Below, in pieces: positions 16,105 to 25,853 of a DNA stretch of 64,000 nt. Every line of letters starts with the position of its first letter. Position 1 is the stretch's first letter. Made by a program: the position numbers and the translations under genes. Under the pieces are notes generated by a model. The model made no database searches and had not been told where the DNA came from. It saw only the letters and a program-made list of their open reading frames with translations. The DNA is from Mycolicibacterium arabiense (GTDB lineage Bacteria; Actinomycetota; Actinomycetes; Mycobacteriales; Mycobacteriaceae), in the NCBI RefSeq assembly GCF_010731815.2, contig NZ_AP022593.1, positions 2,170,001 through 2,234,000 of the forward strand, read 5' to 3'.

Positions 16105-16317
16105 GCTGCTCCCCTTCCGTTCGAAGCACTCCGTCGTTTCTACCGGTTGTGAGCCGAAGTAGTCACGGTCTGCCAATCCCCCTCTACGGATTCAGCGGTG
16201 GTCTGTTCAGCCTGTGATCGAAAGGCCCTGGATAGACCCGTGCCCGCCCCCGAAGATGGGCGTCACCGCCACCCTCGTCAGCGAGCCGGATCTTCCGAAT
16301 AGCAAGGAGCGCAACAC

Positions 16318-17784
16318 ATGCCACGTACCCGAGTGCAAGCGGACGGGCCTGCCAGGACCCGAAGCCCATGGGGTGTGGTCTTCGGCGCGGGTACGGCCGC
16401 CGCCGTCGGGCCGCAGATGTATCTCGCCACCATCGGCGTGTTCGTTGCGCCGATTGCGCAAGACACCGGCTTCGGGCGCACGACGGTCACCGGTTCGTTC
16501 TCGGTGGCGGCCGTCGGAATGGTCGTCGGACTGATCATCGTCTCGCGGCTCGTCGATCGCTATGCCGCGCGCTTCATTCTCGTGCCGGCGTTCGTGCTCT
16601 TCTCGGCGTCCCTCGCGGCGATCGGCTTGGCACCGCCCGTCGAGGCCGCCTACTTCATACCCTGCTTCTTCGTAGGATTCTTCGGCGCAGGGACCACCGT
16701 GCCCGCCACCCGAGTCGTCGTGAGCTGGTTCGACAACAACCGTGCCCTCGCCGTAGGCATCGTCACGGGCATCATCGGACTCGGAGCGGCGCTCGGTCCT
16801 CTTCTGGCGGGTGCGCTCATCGACGGCGTGGGCTGGCGGCTCGCCTACGTCTTCATGGGTGTGATGGCAGCGTCGGTCTCGGTCACCGTGATCACGGTGT
16901 TCGTACGCGGTCGGGCCGAACGACACGTTCGTGGGCGGCTGGTGAACGAGGCCCACGTCGGGGACCGCGACGTCAGTCTCGAACTACCAGGTGCGACGAT
17001 CCGGGAGGCGCTCCGCACTCGTCAGTTCTGGGGTATCGCCATCGGACTCAGCATGGTTGGCGTCGTGGTCTACGGCCTCCAAGTCCACCTCGTGCCGATG
17101 ATGACCGACCGTGGCCTGAGCGCCGACCAGGCTGGCGCATTGCTCGTGATCTTCGGTTTGGCTTCTCTGGTCGGCCGAGTCAGCGGCGGCTTCGTCATCG
17201 ACCGCGTGCATGGCTCCATCGTCGGGCCGATCGTGATTCTGGCGCCCATCCTCGGCATGTTCTTCTTGCACCCGCCGTTCCCCACCGCGGCGGTCGCGGT
17301 CGCCTTCATAGGCATTGCGTTCGGCATCGAGGGCGACCTCCTTGCGCTCTTGATCACTCGCCATCTCGGCACCCGCAACTTCGGCAGCATCTTCGGACCC
17401 GTTCAGGCCGTATTCATCCTCGGCAGCGCGCTGGGACCGCTGCTCCTCGGGCTGGGTTACGACGAGTTCGGGTCGTATGACCCGGTCATCCCGGTCTTGA
17501 TGGGCATCCTCGTCGTCGGCGCCCTGTGCATCGCAACCCTCGGCCGCTACGCGTATCCCGCAGTCGACGGGTTCGATCGCCTCGCTGCACATGACGAACT
17601 GGCCGCGGCAGAAGTGTTGAGCGACATCGCCAAGCGCGGCGGCACCGGACACAACGAGCTACCCGCCACTGAACGTCAGCGGTACGTGGCCGTTTCCAAG
17701 TCCTCGGAATCGTTGAGCGCCAACGAACACAGCGCGCGATGCGACGTCGTACCAGGGTCGGCGGTGAAGAGCACGACCGACTGA
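16318..17784 (+). CDS. MFS transporter (oxalate/formate-antiporter-like, OFA group)
   Basis: A 488-residue transporter with about twelve membrane helices. The N-terminal half includes VGPQMYLATIGVFVAPIAQ and SRLVDRYAARFIL (motif A-like loop). The C-terminal half includes GLASLVGRVSGGFVIDRVHG. The sequence resembles monocarboxylate/oxalate-formate type carriers; substrate unknown. AAGGAG at about 16304 precedes the ATG. The hydrophilic tail after about residue 430 is unusually long, and its last 109 nt overlap the 3' end of the convergent XRE gene at 17676. Confidence 0.85.
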   Translation: MPRTRVQADGPARTRSPWGVVFGAGTAAAVGPQMYLATIGVFVAPIAQDTGFGRTTVTGSFSVAAVGMVVGLIIVSRLVDRYAARFILVPAFVLFSASLAAIGLAPPVEAAYFIPCFFVGFFGAGTTVPATRVVVSWFDNNRALAVGIVTGIIGLGAALGPLLAGALIDGVGWRLAYVFMGVMAASVSVTVITVFVRGRAERHVRGRLVNEAHVGDRDVSLELPGATIREALRTRQFWGIAIGLSMVGVVVYGLQVHLVPMMTDRGLSADQAGALLVIFGLASLVGRVSGGFVIDRVHGSIVGPIVILAPILGMFFLHPPFPTAAVAVAFIGIAFGIEGDLLALLITRHLGTRNFGSIFGPVQAVFILGSALGPLLLGLGYDEFGSYDPVIPVLMGILVVGALCIATLGRYAYPAVDGFDRLAAHDELAAAEVLSDIAKRGGTGHNELPATERQRYVAVSKSSESLSANEHSARCDVVPGSAVKSTTD

Positions 17785-18533
17785 TCCCGGTCCGGAATGG
17801 ACAGGACGTTGCAGTGCAACTCGATCCACCCGACCACGGAGTGGTTCAACGACTTCTTCTGGTGTCGCGGTAGCACGTTGTCGACTTCATGCCATAGCCG
17901 CTCGAACTCGACGCTCCGCGAACGCAATTCGGTGACGAGCCCAGCCAACCCTCGGTCACCGGGGTAGCGCTCGGCGGCCGCACGAAGCTGACTGACCGCG
18001 AACTCCGCGAAGTCCTCGGTCGCGCTGACGCCGTAGTGGCGACGGGACGGGTCGGGTGCCAGGAAATAGGCTCTCGCCAGGTTGCGCTCGGTGTTCGCCT
18101 GCGCCGAGAACGCCTCGAAGAGCGCGCTCGCCAGCGGGTTCAACGCGAGCACGTCGAACTTCGCATTCAGGATGATGGCGGCAGTACCGGGCATGCGGTC
18201 GATCAGATCGAGAACACTGGGCGTGACGTCGCTTCGCAGCGTTCTGTCGTCGCGCTCGGGTGAGCGTCCCGACAGGGTGAACAGCAGCGTTCGTTCATCG
18301 TCGCTCAGCATCAGCGCATTGCTGAGACTGCTGATCACCGCTGCCGATGGGCGGGGGCCGCGGGCCTGCTCCAGGCGGGCGTAGTACGACGCCGAGATGT
18401 GCGCCAACGCTGCGATTTCCTCCCGCCTCAAACCGCGGGTCCGGCGCGGCCCGGCATCGGTCAGACCGACGTCGGTCGGCCCGAGCAGGGCCCGCCGACT
18501 GCGCAGGAAACGCGCCAGCGGCCGTTGGTCCAT
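17676..18533 (-). CDS. XRE family regulator with MmyB-like ligand-binding domain
   Basis: About 285 residues starting MDQRPLARFLRSRRALLG. The helix-turn-helix is in RGLRREEIAALAHISASYYARLEQARGPRPS, and the MmyB-like domain ends SVVLFTADPGTTSHRALCSL. ATG at 18533 is chosen because homologues begin here. It is divergent from the SDR at 18620 and probably represses it. Its last 109 nt overlap the end of the MFS transporter gene on the other strand. Confidence 0.88.
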   Translation of the reverse strand: MDQRPLARFLRSRRALLGPTDVGLTDAGPRRTRGLRREEIAALAHISASYYARLEQARGPRPSAAVISSLSNALMLSDDERTLLFTLSGRSPERDDRTLRSDVTPSVLDLIDRMPGTAAIILNAKFDVLALNPLASALFEAFSAQANTERNLARAYFLAPDPSRRHYGVSATEDFAEFAVSQLRAAAERYPGDRGLAGLVTELRSRSVEFERLWHEVDNVLPRHQKKSLNHSVVGWIELHCNVLSIPDRDQSVVLFTADPGTTSHRALCSLALNDSEDLETATYR

Positions 18534-18619
18534 TACCCCAGTATGCCGCCGCATCGCGAACGCTGGCAGACACAACTCGTGTGTGGCAGTCAGACGGTGC
18601 CCAGACGATCGTGGGTCGT

Positions 18620-19360
18620 ATGCACACGACGTCGAAGATCGTCCTCGTCACCGGCGGGAACAAGGGGATCGGCAACCACATCGTCAACCAACTCGCACGG
18701 CAGGGAGCGCACGTGTATCTCGGGGCCCGCGACGTACGCCGCGGTCGAGCGGCCGCCGACCTCCTCGGGAAGCAGAACCTCGACGTCGAATTCGTTCGAC
18801 TCGACGTCACCGACGCCGCGTCGGTGGCCACGGCAGCCGAACACGTCGAGGAAGCGAATGGCCGGCTCGACGTCCTCGTCAACAACGCCGCCATCACCAG
18901 CGGGCTCGAGCCGGCGTCGGCGATGACCACCGGGAACCTCCGACGGACCTACGAGACTAACGTCTTTGGAGTCGTCACCGTCACCAACGCGTTCCTGCCG
19001 TTGCTGCGCAGATCCGCCTCCCCGCGGATAGTGAACGTGTCGAGCGGCATGGGCTCGATCAGCCTGATGGCCGACCCCGACGTCGAACTGACGAAGATGA
19101 ACCAAGCCGCCTACCAATCCTCGAAGGCTGCGCTCAACGCGTTGACCGTGTTGTACGCGAACGAGTTGCGCGACGAAGGCGTCAAGGTGAACGCCGTCTG
19201 CCCGGGGTACCGAGCGACCGAACTCAACGGCGGACTACCGACTCCAGGGGCGGGCGACCCGGCTGATGGAGCCAAGGTGGCCGTGCGGATGGCGATGATC
19301 GGCGATGACGGGCCGACGGCCCAGTTCCTCGGCGACACCGGCGCCATCTACCCGTGGTGA
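18620..19360 (+). CDS. Short-chain dehydrogenase/reductase (carbonyl-reductase-like SDR)
   Basis: A 246-residue SDR starting MHTTSKIVLVTGGNKGIGNH. TGGNKGIG is the cofactor loop as in carbonyl-reductase-like SDRs, LGARDVRRG suggests NADP, then LVNNAAITSG and VNVSSGMGS, with AYQSSKAALN carrying Tyr-x3-Lys. The ATG at 18620 is the first start consistent with the fold. It is divergent from the MmyB-type regulator. Confidence 0.88.
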   Translation: MHTTSKIVLVTGGNKGIGNHIVNQLARQGAHVYLGARDVRRGRAAADLLGKQNLDVEFVRLDVTDAASVATAAEHVEEANGRLDVLVNNAAITSGLEPASAMTTGNLRRTYETNVFGVVTVTNAFLPLLRRSASPRIVNVSSGMGSISLMADPDVELTKMNQAAYQSSKAALNALTVLYANELRDEGVKVNAVCPGYRATELNGGLPTPGAGDPADGAKVAVRMAMIGDDGPTAQFLGDTGAIYPW

Positions 19361-19483
19361 CGACAATCCGAGCACTGCCACGGGGGGATCGTCGATCCGT
19401 GGATAACCGGCCCCTGAATGCCTTCCGATGATCCTGGCACGCTTGAAATCACAGGCGTTTCAGCAGAATCTGAGGAGAAGACC

Positions 19484-20425
19484 ATGGCGCGCAAGGCCGA
19501 AGTGGCAGTACCGGATCTCACGGGCAAGTTGGCCGTCGTCACCGGCGGTAGCGACGGCATCGGCCTCGGGCTGGCGGGACGGTTGGCAGCTGCCGGCGCC
19601 GAAGTCATCCTGCCGGTGCGCAACCCGGCCAAGGGCCAGCACGCGGTCGAATCCATCCGTGCCGCCCATCCCGGCGCTCGGATCAGCACCAGGCAGATGG
19701 ACTTGTCGTCACTGCAGTCCGTCGCCGACGCTGCCGGCGGGCTCGTCGCCGAGGACCGACCGATCCACGTCCTGATCAACAACGCCGGGTTGATGAACCC
19801 ACCCACCCGCCGAACGACCAGCGATGGCTTCGAACTGCAGTGGGGCACAAACCATCTCGGGCACTTCGCACTGACCGCACGACTGCTACCGATGCTGTCC
19901 GCCGGCAACGCCCGCGTCACCACCCAATCCAGCGTCGCGGCACGCTCGAACGCCATCAACTGGGAGGATCCGAACTTCGAGAAGTCCTACTCTTCCGGCA
20001 AGGCCTACAGCCAATCCAAGATCGCCAACCTGATGTTCGGTCTGGAACTGAACCGCCGAAGCCAGGTCGCCGGCTGGGGAATCACCAGTAACGTCTCCCA
20101 CCCCGGGGTCACCGCCACGAACCTCCTCGCCGCCCAACCGCACATGGGCCGCGCCACCGACACCCTCTCGGTGCGCGTCATCCGGTCGCTGGCACGCATG
20201 GGCATCCTGGCCCAAACCGTCGACCAGGGGTTGTTGCCCGCGCTGTATGCAGCCACCCATCCCCAATCCGAGGGCGGCAAGTTCTATGGACCCAGCGGAT
20301 TCCAGCACGTGTCGGGTGCTCCCGCCGAACAGGACGTCTATGAACCCGCCAGCGATGCGGCCGACGCCGTCCGTCTCTGGGAACTTTCCGAGGGGCACGT
20401 CGGCCTGCAGTTCGTACCGCACTAG
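19484..20425 (+). CDS. Short-chain dehydrogenase/reductase (retinol-dehydrogenase-like)
   Basis: A 313-residue SDR of the longer, RDH/WWOX-like type. [21 protein letters not shown] is the cofactor loop region, [11 protein letters not shown] follows, and [14 protein letters not shown] carries the catalytic Tyr-x3-Lys. GAGGAG at 19472-19477 sits 6 bp before the ATG. It is the fifth SDR-type gene in the first 20 kb, counting the NmrA-like one, and has no divergent regulator of its own. The next gene is the TetR at 20471. Confidence 0.88.
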   Translation: MARKAEVAVPDLTGKLAVVTGGSDGIGLGLAGRLAAAGAEVILPVRNPAKGQHAVESIRAAHPGARISTRQMDLSSLQSVADAAGGLVAEDRPIHVLINNAGLMNPPTRRTTSDGFELQWGTNHLGHFALTARLLPMLSAGNARVTTQSSVAARSNAINWEDPNFEKSYSSGKAYSQSKIANLMFGLELNRRSQVAGWGITSNVSHPGVTATNLLAAQPHMGRATDTLSVRVIRSLARMGILAQTVDQGLLPALYAATHPQSEGGKFYGPSGFQHVSGAPAEQDVYEPASDAADAVRLWELSEGHVGLQFVPH

Positions 20426-20470
20426 ATGCCCCTGACCGTTCCGCGCACGTTCATCAATAGGATGGGGCGC

Positions 20471-21124
20471 GTGGCAGCACCGGGGCGCAGGCGACTCTCC
20501 CCGGGTGACCGTCGCAACGAACTCCTCGCGCTCGGGGCCGAGGTGTTCGGGCAGCGGCCCTACGACGAAGTGCGCATCGACGAGATCGCCGAGCGGGCAG
20601 GCGTCTCCCGGGCGCTGATGTACCACTACTTCCCGGACAAGCGCGCGTTCTTCGCCGCGGTCGTACGCGCCGAGGGCGAGCGCCTGTTCGAGGCCACCAA
20701 CACCCCGCCGCAGCCCGGGCAGAGCCTGTTCGACCAGTTGCGGGCCGGCGTGCTGGCCTACGTCCACTACGACGACGACCACCCGCACGGCGCATGGGCC
20801 GCCTACGTGGGAATGGGCCGGTCCGACCCGGTGCTGCGCGGTATCGACGACCTCGACAACGACCGCCAGGCCAATCGCATCTCCGCACGCATCACCGAGG
20901 CCATCGGCGACGCGTTGGATCCCAAGCTCGAGCGCGACCTGCGCGTCATCGTCTACGGGTGGCTGGCCTACACCTTCGAGCTGTGCAGGCAGCGGGTGCT
21001 CGACCCCACGATCGACGGGGAATGGGTCGCCGACTCCTGCGCCCACGCGCTGCTCGACGCCATCGCCAGGGTGCCCAACATCCCGCCGGAACTCGCCGAC
21101 GCCGTCGCGCCCGAGCGTCGCTGA
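20471..21124 (+). CDS. TetR family regulator upstream of lhr (Rv3295-like)
   Basis: About 217 residues. SPGDRRNELLALGAEVFGQ and RIDEIAERAGVSRALMYHYFPDKRAFFAAV form a textbook TetR helix-turn-helix. Its position directly before lhr matches Rv3295 in M. tuberculosis. Possible starts are ATG 20426 (touching the SDR stop), ATG 20462 and GTG 20471. I prefer the last because TAGGAT at 20458-20463 could be a -10 element giving a leaderless start. Target unknown. Confidence 0.85.
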   Translation: MAAPGRRRLSPGDRRNELLALGAEVFGQRPYDEVRIDEIAERAGVSRALMYHYFPDKRAFFAAVVRAEGERLFEATNTPPQPGQSLFDQLRAGVLAYVHYDDDHPHGAWAAYVGMGRSDPVLRGIDDLDNDRQANRISARITEAIGDALDPKLERDLRVIVYGWLAYTFELCRQRVLDPTIDGEWVADSCAHALLDAIARVPNIPPELADAVAPERR

Positions 21125-21171
21125 GCTGGGCGGATGCCCGGCTTGTCGGTGCCGCGAGGCAACATGGTCAG

Positions 21172-24100
21172 ATGGCCACGACCACCGACCCGCTCGCGCC
21201 GTTCAGCGCGCTGACCCGGGACTGGTTCGCGGGCACGTTCGTCGAACCCACGTCCGCGCAGGCGCAGGCCTGGGCCGCGATCGCCGGTGGTGACAACACC
21301 CTGGTCATCGCCCCGACGGGTTCGGGCAAGACGTTGGCCGCGTTCCTGTGGGCGATCGACCGGCTCGCCTCCGCGGAGCCGACCCCTGCCGGCGAACCCA
21401 AGCCGGGCACCCGGGTCCTGTACGTCTCGCCGCTCAAGGCGCTGGCCGTCGACGTCGAACGCAACCTGTCCACACCGCTGATCGGCATCACCCGCGTCGC
21501 CGAGCGACTCGGCTCACCCGTGCCGAACATCTCCGTCGGCGTCCGCTCCGGCGACACGTCGCCGGCCCGCCGTCGCGAGCTGATCAACAAGCCGCCCGAC
21601 ATCCTGATCACGACGCCCGAATCGCTGTTCCTCATGCTGACCTCCGCGGCCAGAGAGTCGCTGACCGACGTCACCACCGTGATCGTCGACGAGGTGCACG
21701 CCGTGGCAGGCACCAAGCGCGGAGCGCACCTCGCACTGTCGCTCGAACGGCTCGACCAGCTGCTCGATGCGCCCGCCCAGCGCATCGGGCTGTCCGCCAC
21801 CGTCCGGCCACCCGAGGACGTCGCGCGCTTCCTGTCGGGAGCGGCACCCACGTCCATCGTCGCCCCGGCCTCCGGCAAGTCCTGGGACCTCGCCGTCCAG
21901 GTGCCGGTGCCCGACATGGCGGACCTCGTGAACAACACGATCTGGCCGGACGTCGAGGAGCGCATCGTCGACCTCATCGAGTCGCACCGAAGCTCGATCG
22001 TGTTCACCAACTCCCGCCGGCTCGCCGAGCGGCTGACGTCGCGCATCAACGAGATCTACGCCGAACGCACCGGTACCGAACTCCCCGAGGAGAAGAACCC
22101 GAAGGTCGCCGGCGGCGCGCCCGCCCACGTGATGGCCAGCGGCCAGGCCTCGGGCGCGGAGCCCTTGCTGGCCAAGGCCCACCACGGGTCGGTCAGCAAG
22201 GAGCAGCGCGCGATCGTCGAGGACGATCTCAAGTCGGGCCGGCTGCGTGCCGTCGTCGCCACGTCGAGCCTGGAACTCGGGATCGACATGGGCTCGGTCG
22301 ATCTCGTCATCCAGGTCGAGGCACCACCGTCGGTGGCCAGCGGCCTGCAGCGCGTGGGACGCGCGGGCCACCAGGTCGGCGAGGTGTCCCGCGGCGTGCT
22401 GTTCCCCAAGCACCGCACCGATCTGATCGATTGTGCGGTCACCGTGCAGCGCATGCTCACCGGCGAAATCGAGACCATGCGGGTGCCCGCCAACCCGCTC
22501 GACATCCTCGCCCAGCACACCATCGCAGCCGCGTCGTTGGAGCCAATCGACGCCGACCGGTGGTTCGAGGTCGTCCGCCGCAGCGCACCGTTTGCGACGT
22601 TGCCGCGCAGCGCCTTCGAGGCCACGCTCGACCTGCTGAGCGGCAAGTACCCGTCGACCGAGTTCGCCGAGCTGCGACCTCGGCTCGTCTACGACCGCGA
22701 TGCGGGTACGTTGACCGCTCGGCCAGGGGCTCAACGCCTCGCGGTCACCTCGGGCGGAGCCATCCCCGACCGGGGTTTGTTCACCGTCTACCTGGCGACC
22801 AACGCCGACACCGAGAAGCCTTCGCGCGTCGGCGAACTCGACGAGGAGATGGTCTACGAATCGCGGCCGGGCGACGTCATCTCCCTCGGCGCCACCAGCT
22901 GGCGAATCACCGAGATCACCCACGACCGCGTGCTCGTCATCCCGGCTCCCGGCCAGCCTGCGCGGCTGCCCTACTGGCGCGGCGACGGCGTCGGCAGGCC
23001 GGCCGAATTGGGTGCGGCCATCGGTGCGTTCACCGGCCAACTCGCCGGCCTCAAGCGGCCGAAGTTCGACGAGCGTTGTCAGACCATGGGTTTCAACGAC
23101 TTCGCCACCGACAACCTGTACCAGCTGCTGACCGAGCAGCGCGACGCCACCGGGACGGTGCCGACCGACACCACGTTCCTCGTCGAGCGGTTCCGCGACG
23201 AACTCGGTGACTGGCGGGTGATCCTGCACTCCCCCTACGGACTTCGCGTGCACGGTCCACTCGCCCTGGCCGTCGGACGGCGGCTGCGGGAACGGTACGG
23301 GATCGACGAGAAGCCCACCGCGTCCGACGACGGCATCATCGTGCGGCTGCCCGACACCGAGGACACCGCTCCCGGCGCCGAGCTGTTCGTCTTCGACGCC
23401 GACGAGATCGAACCAATCGTCACCACGGAGGTCGGCGGGTCTGCGCTGTTCGCCTCCCGGTTCCGCGAGTGCGCCGCGCGGGCACTGCTGCTGCCGCGTC
23501 GCCATCCCGGCAAGCGGTCACCGCTGTGGCACCAGCGCCAGCGCGCCGCCCAGCTGCTCGACGTGGCCCGCAAGTACCCCGACTTCCCGATCGTGCTCGA
23601 GACGGTCCGCGAGTGCCTGCAGGACGTGTACGACGTTCCGACGCTGATCGACCTGATGAACCGGATCAGCTCGCGCCAGATCCGGATCCTCGAGGTCGAG
23701 ACCTCCACCCCGTCGCCGTTCGCGGCATCGCTGCTGTTCGGCTACGTCGGGGCCTTCATGTACGAGGGCGACAGCCCGTTGGCCGAACGCCGCGCTGCCG
23801 CACTGTCACTCGACAGCGTGCTGCTGGCCGAGCTGCTGGGTCGCGTCGAACTACGCGAACTGCTCGACCCCGCCGTCATCGAGTCGACGATCAAACAACT
23901 GCAGCATCTGACCGAGGACCGCGCGGCGCGCGACGCCGAAGCCGTCGCCGACCTGCTGCGCCTTCTCGGTCCGCTGACCGAGGCCGAGATCGTGGCACGA
24001 TCGACGGCCGACGACGTCGGAGGCTGGCTCGAGGGGCTGCACACGGCGCGCCGCGCACTCACGGTGTCGTTCGCAGGACAGACGTGGTGGGTCGCCATCG

Positions 24101-25710
24101 AGGACGTCGGGTTGCTGCGCGACGGCGTCGGCATCGCCGTACCCGTCGGGGTGCCCGCGAGTTTCACCGAATCGGTCGCGGACCCGCTGGGCGAACTGCT
24201 GGGCCGCTATGCCCGCACCAGCGGACCGTTCACGACGCAGGACGCCGCGACCCGGTTCGGCCTCGGACTGCGCGTCACCTCCGACGTGCTGGGCCGGATG
24301 GCGGTCGACGGCAAGCTGGTCAAGGGAGAGTTCACTTTCGGAGCCGCCCCGGCGGCGACATCGGACCAGGCGCCGGGCGAACAGTGGTGCGACTCGGACG
24401 TTCTCAAGATCCTGCGCCGACGCTCGCTCGCCGCGCTACGCGCGCAGGTCGAGCCCGTCAGCACCGCAGCGTTCGCACGGTTCCTCCCGGCCTGGCAGCA
24501 CGTCGGGTCGACCCGCAACTCCGGCGTCGACGGGCTGGCCGGCGTCATCGACCAACTCTCCGGCGTTCCCGTGCCCGCCTCGGCGGTGGAGCCGCTGGTC
24601 TTCGGCCAACGCGTCCGCGACTACCAGCCCGCCATGCTCGACGAACTACTCGCAGCGGGCGAGGTGACCTGGTCGGGTGCCGGACCCATCGCGGGCTCGG
24701 ACGGTTGGATCGCATTCCACACCGCGGACTCGGCACCGCTGACGCTCGCGCAGCCCGCCGAGATCGACTTCACCGACACCCACCGCGAGATCATGGCCAC
24801 GCTGGAGAACGGTGGCGCGTACTTCTTCCGTCAACTAGGCGCGGCCGACGACACCGTGAAACAGGCTCTCTGGGAACTGGTGTGGGCAGGCTGGGTCACC
24901 GGCGACACGTTCGGTCCGGTGCGCGCGATGCTGGGCGGCACGCGCCGCAGGGCCGGCGGTGCGCACCGGCAACGTCCGCAGCGGCCGCGACTGAGCCGCT
25001 ACAGCGTGGCGCATGCCCAGACGCGGACGTCGGATCCGACGGTGGCGGGCCGCTGGTCGGCGCTGCCGATGCCGGAGCCGGATTCGACCATCCGCACGCA
25101 CTTCTCGGCGGACCTCCTGCTGAACCGGTACGGCGTGCTGACCAAGGGCGCCGCAGAGGGACTGCCGGGCGGTTTCGCGATGCTCTACAAGGTGCTCAGC
25201 GCGTTCGAAGAGGCCGGCCGGTGCCAGCGCGGTTACTTCGTCGAGTCCCTCGGCGGCGCGCAGTTCGCCGTCGCGTCGACCGTCGACCGGTTGCGCACCT
25301 ATCTCGACGACGTCGACTCCGGAACCCGTGCCTACGAGTCGGTGGTGCTGGCCGCGGCCGACCCGGCCAACCCGTACGGCGCCACTCTGCCGTGGCCGTC
25401 GGAGGGAACGCACCGACCGGGACGCAAGGCGGGTGCCCTCGTCGTGCTGGTCGACGGCGAACTCGCGTGGTTCCTGGAGCGCGGCGGCCGGACCCTGCTG
25501 TCGTACTCCGAGGACCCCGAGACGCATCGGGCCGCCGCGGTCGCCCTGGTCGAACTGGTCGGATCGGGACGTTTGCAGGCCCTGCTGGTCGAGAAGGTCA
25601 ACGGCACGCCGGTACTCGACACGACGGCGGACCCAGCGCTGGCATTGGTCGGCGACGCCTTGGTCGCCGCCGGGTTCGCGCGGACTCCGCGGGGGCTCCG
25701 GCTTCGCTGA
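21172..25710 (+). CDS. lhr: ATP-dependent DNA helicase Lhr
   Basis: A 1512-residue superfamily 2 helicase, nearly the same length as M. tuberculosis Lhr (1513). APTGSGKT near residue 45 is Walker A, VIVDEVHAVAGTKRGAHL is the DEVH motif II, GLSATVRPPEDV is motif III, VFTNSRRLAERLTSR is motif Ia/IV, and QRVGRAGHQ is motif VI. The long C-terminal part holds the winged helix and Lhr-specific domains. Lhr is a 3'-to-5' translocase linked to repair of mitomycin- or ultraviolet-type damage in mycobacteria. ATG at 21172 gives the family-typical MATTTDPLAPFSALT start. nei2 follows further downstream. Confidence 0.97.
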   Translation: MATTTDPLAPFSALTRDWFAGTFVEPTSAQAQAWAAIAGGDNTLVIAPTGSGKTLAAFLWAIDRLASAEPTPAGEPKPGTRVLYVSPLKALAVDVERNLSTPLIGITRVAERLGSPVPNISVGVRSGDTSPARRRELINKPPDILITTPESLFLMLTSAARESLTDVTTVIVDEVHAVAGTKRGAHLALSLERLDQLLDAPAQRIGLSATVRPPEDVARFLSGAAPTSIVAPASGKSWDLAVQVPVPDMADLVNNTIWPDVEERIVDLIESHRSSIVFTNSRRLAERLTSRINEIYAERTGTELPEEKNPKVAGGAPAHVMASGQASGAEPLLAKAHHGSVSKEQRAIVEDDLKSGRLRAVVATSSLELGIDMGSVDLVIQVEAPPSVASGLQRVGRAGHQVGEVSRGVLFPKHRTDLIDCAVTVQRMLTGEIETMRVPANPLDILAQHTIAAASLEPIDADRWFEVVRRSAPFATLPRSAFEATLDLLSGKYPSTEFAELRPRLVYDRDAGTLTARPGAQRLAVTSGGAIPDRGLFTVYLATNADTEKPSRVGELDEEMVYESRPGDVISLGATSWRITEITHDRVLVIPAPGQPARLPYWRGDGVGRPAELGAAIGAFTGQLAGLKRPKFDERCQTMGFNDFATDNLYQLLTEQRDATGTVPTDTTFLVERFRDELGDWRVILHSPYGLRVHGPLALAVGRRLRERYGIDEKPTASDDGIIVRLPDTEDTAPGAELFVFDADEIEPIVTTEVGGSALFASRFRECAARALLLPRRHPGKRSPLWHQRQRAAQLLDVARKYPDFPIVLETVRECLQDVYDVPTLIDLMNRISSRQIRILEVETSTPSPFAASLLFGYVGAFMYEGDSPLAERRAAALSLDSVLLAELLGRVELRELLDPAVIESTIKQLQHLTEDRAARDAEAVADLLRLLGPLTEAEIVARSTADDVGGWLEGLHTARRALTVSFAGQTWWVAIEDVGLLRDGVGIAVPVGVPASFTESVADPLGELLGRYARTSGPFTTQDAATRFGLGLRVTSDVLGRMAVDGKLVKGEFTFGAAPAATSDQAPGEQWCDSDVLKILRRRSLAALRAQVEPVSTAAFARFLPAWQHVGSTRNSGVDGLAGVIDQLSGVPVPASAVEPLVFGQRVRDYQPAMLDELLAAGEVTWSGAGPIAGSDGWIAFHTADSAPLTLAQPAEIDFTDTHREIMATLENGGAYFFRQLGAADDTVKQALWELVWAGWVTGDTFGPVRAMLGGTRRRAGGAHRQRPQRPRLSRYSVAHAQTRTSDPTVAGRWSALPMPEPDSTIRTHFSADLLLNRYGVLTKGAAEGLPGGFAMLYKVLSAFEEAGRCQRGYFVESLGGAQFAVASTVDRLRTYLDDVDSGTRAYESVVLAAADPANPYGATLPWPSEGTHRPGRKAGALVVLVDGELAWFLERGGRTLLSYSEDPETHRAAAVALVELVGSGRLQALLVEKVNGTPVLDTTADPALALVGDALVAAGFARTPRGLRLR

Positions 25711-25853
25711 CGAGACGCCACCTTTCGTATTTCGGACCAGTGCGAGGAAGATCACCGCGCTCGGGATGCGTCGAGGCGGACGCTTTGCTTGCATGAAGGC
25801 ATGAGGGCTCTCAACTCAGAGCGCACGCCCGGCGAAGCCGGCGGGGGTTACCG

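Noticed and set aside
21514..23505. A 663-codon antisense frame within lhr.
   Set aside because: It is a GC-skew shadow of a well-conserved helicase; no domain or signal seen.
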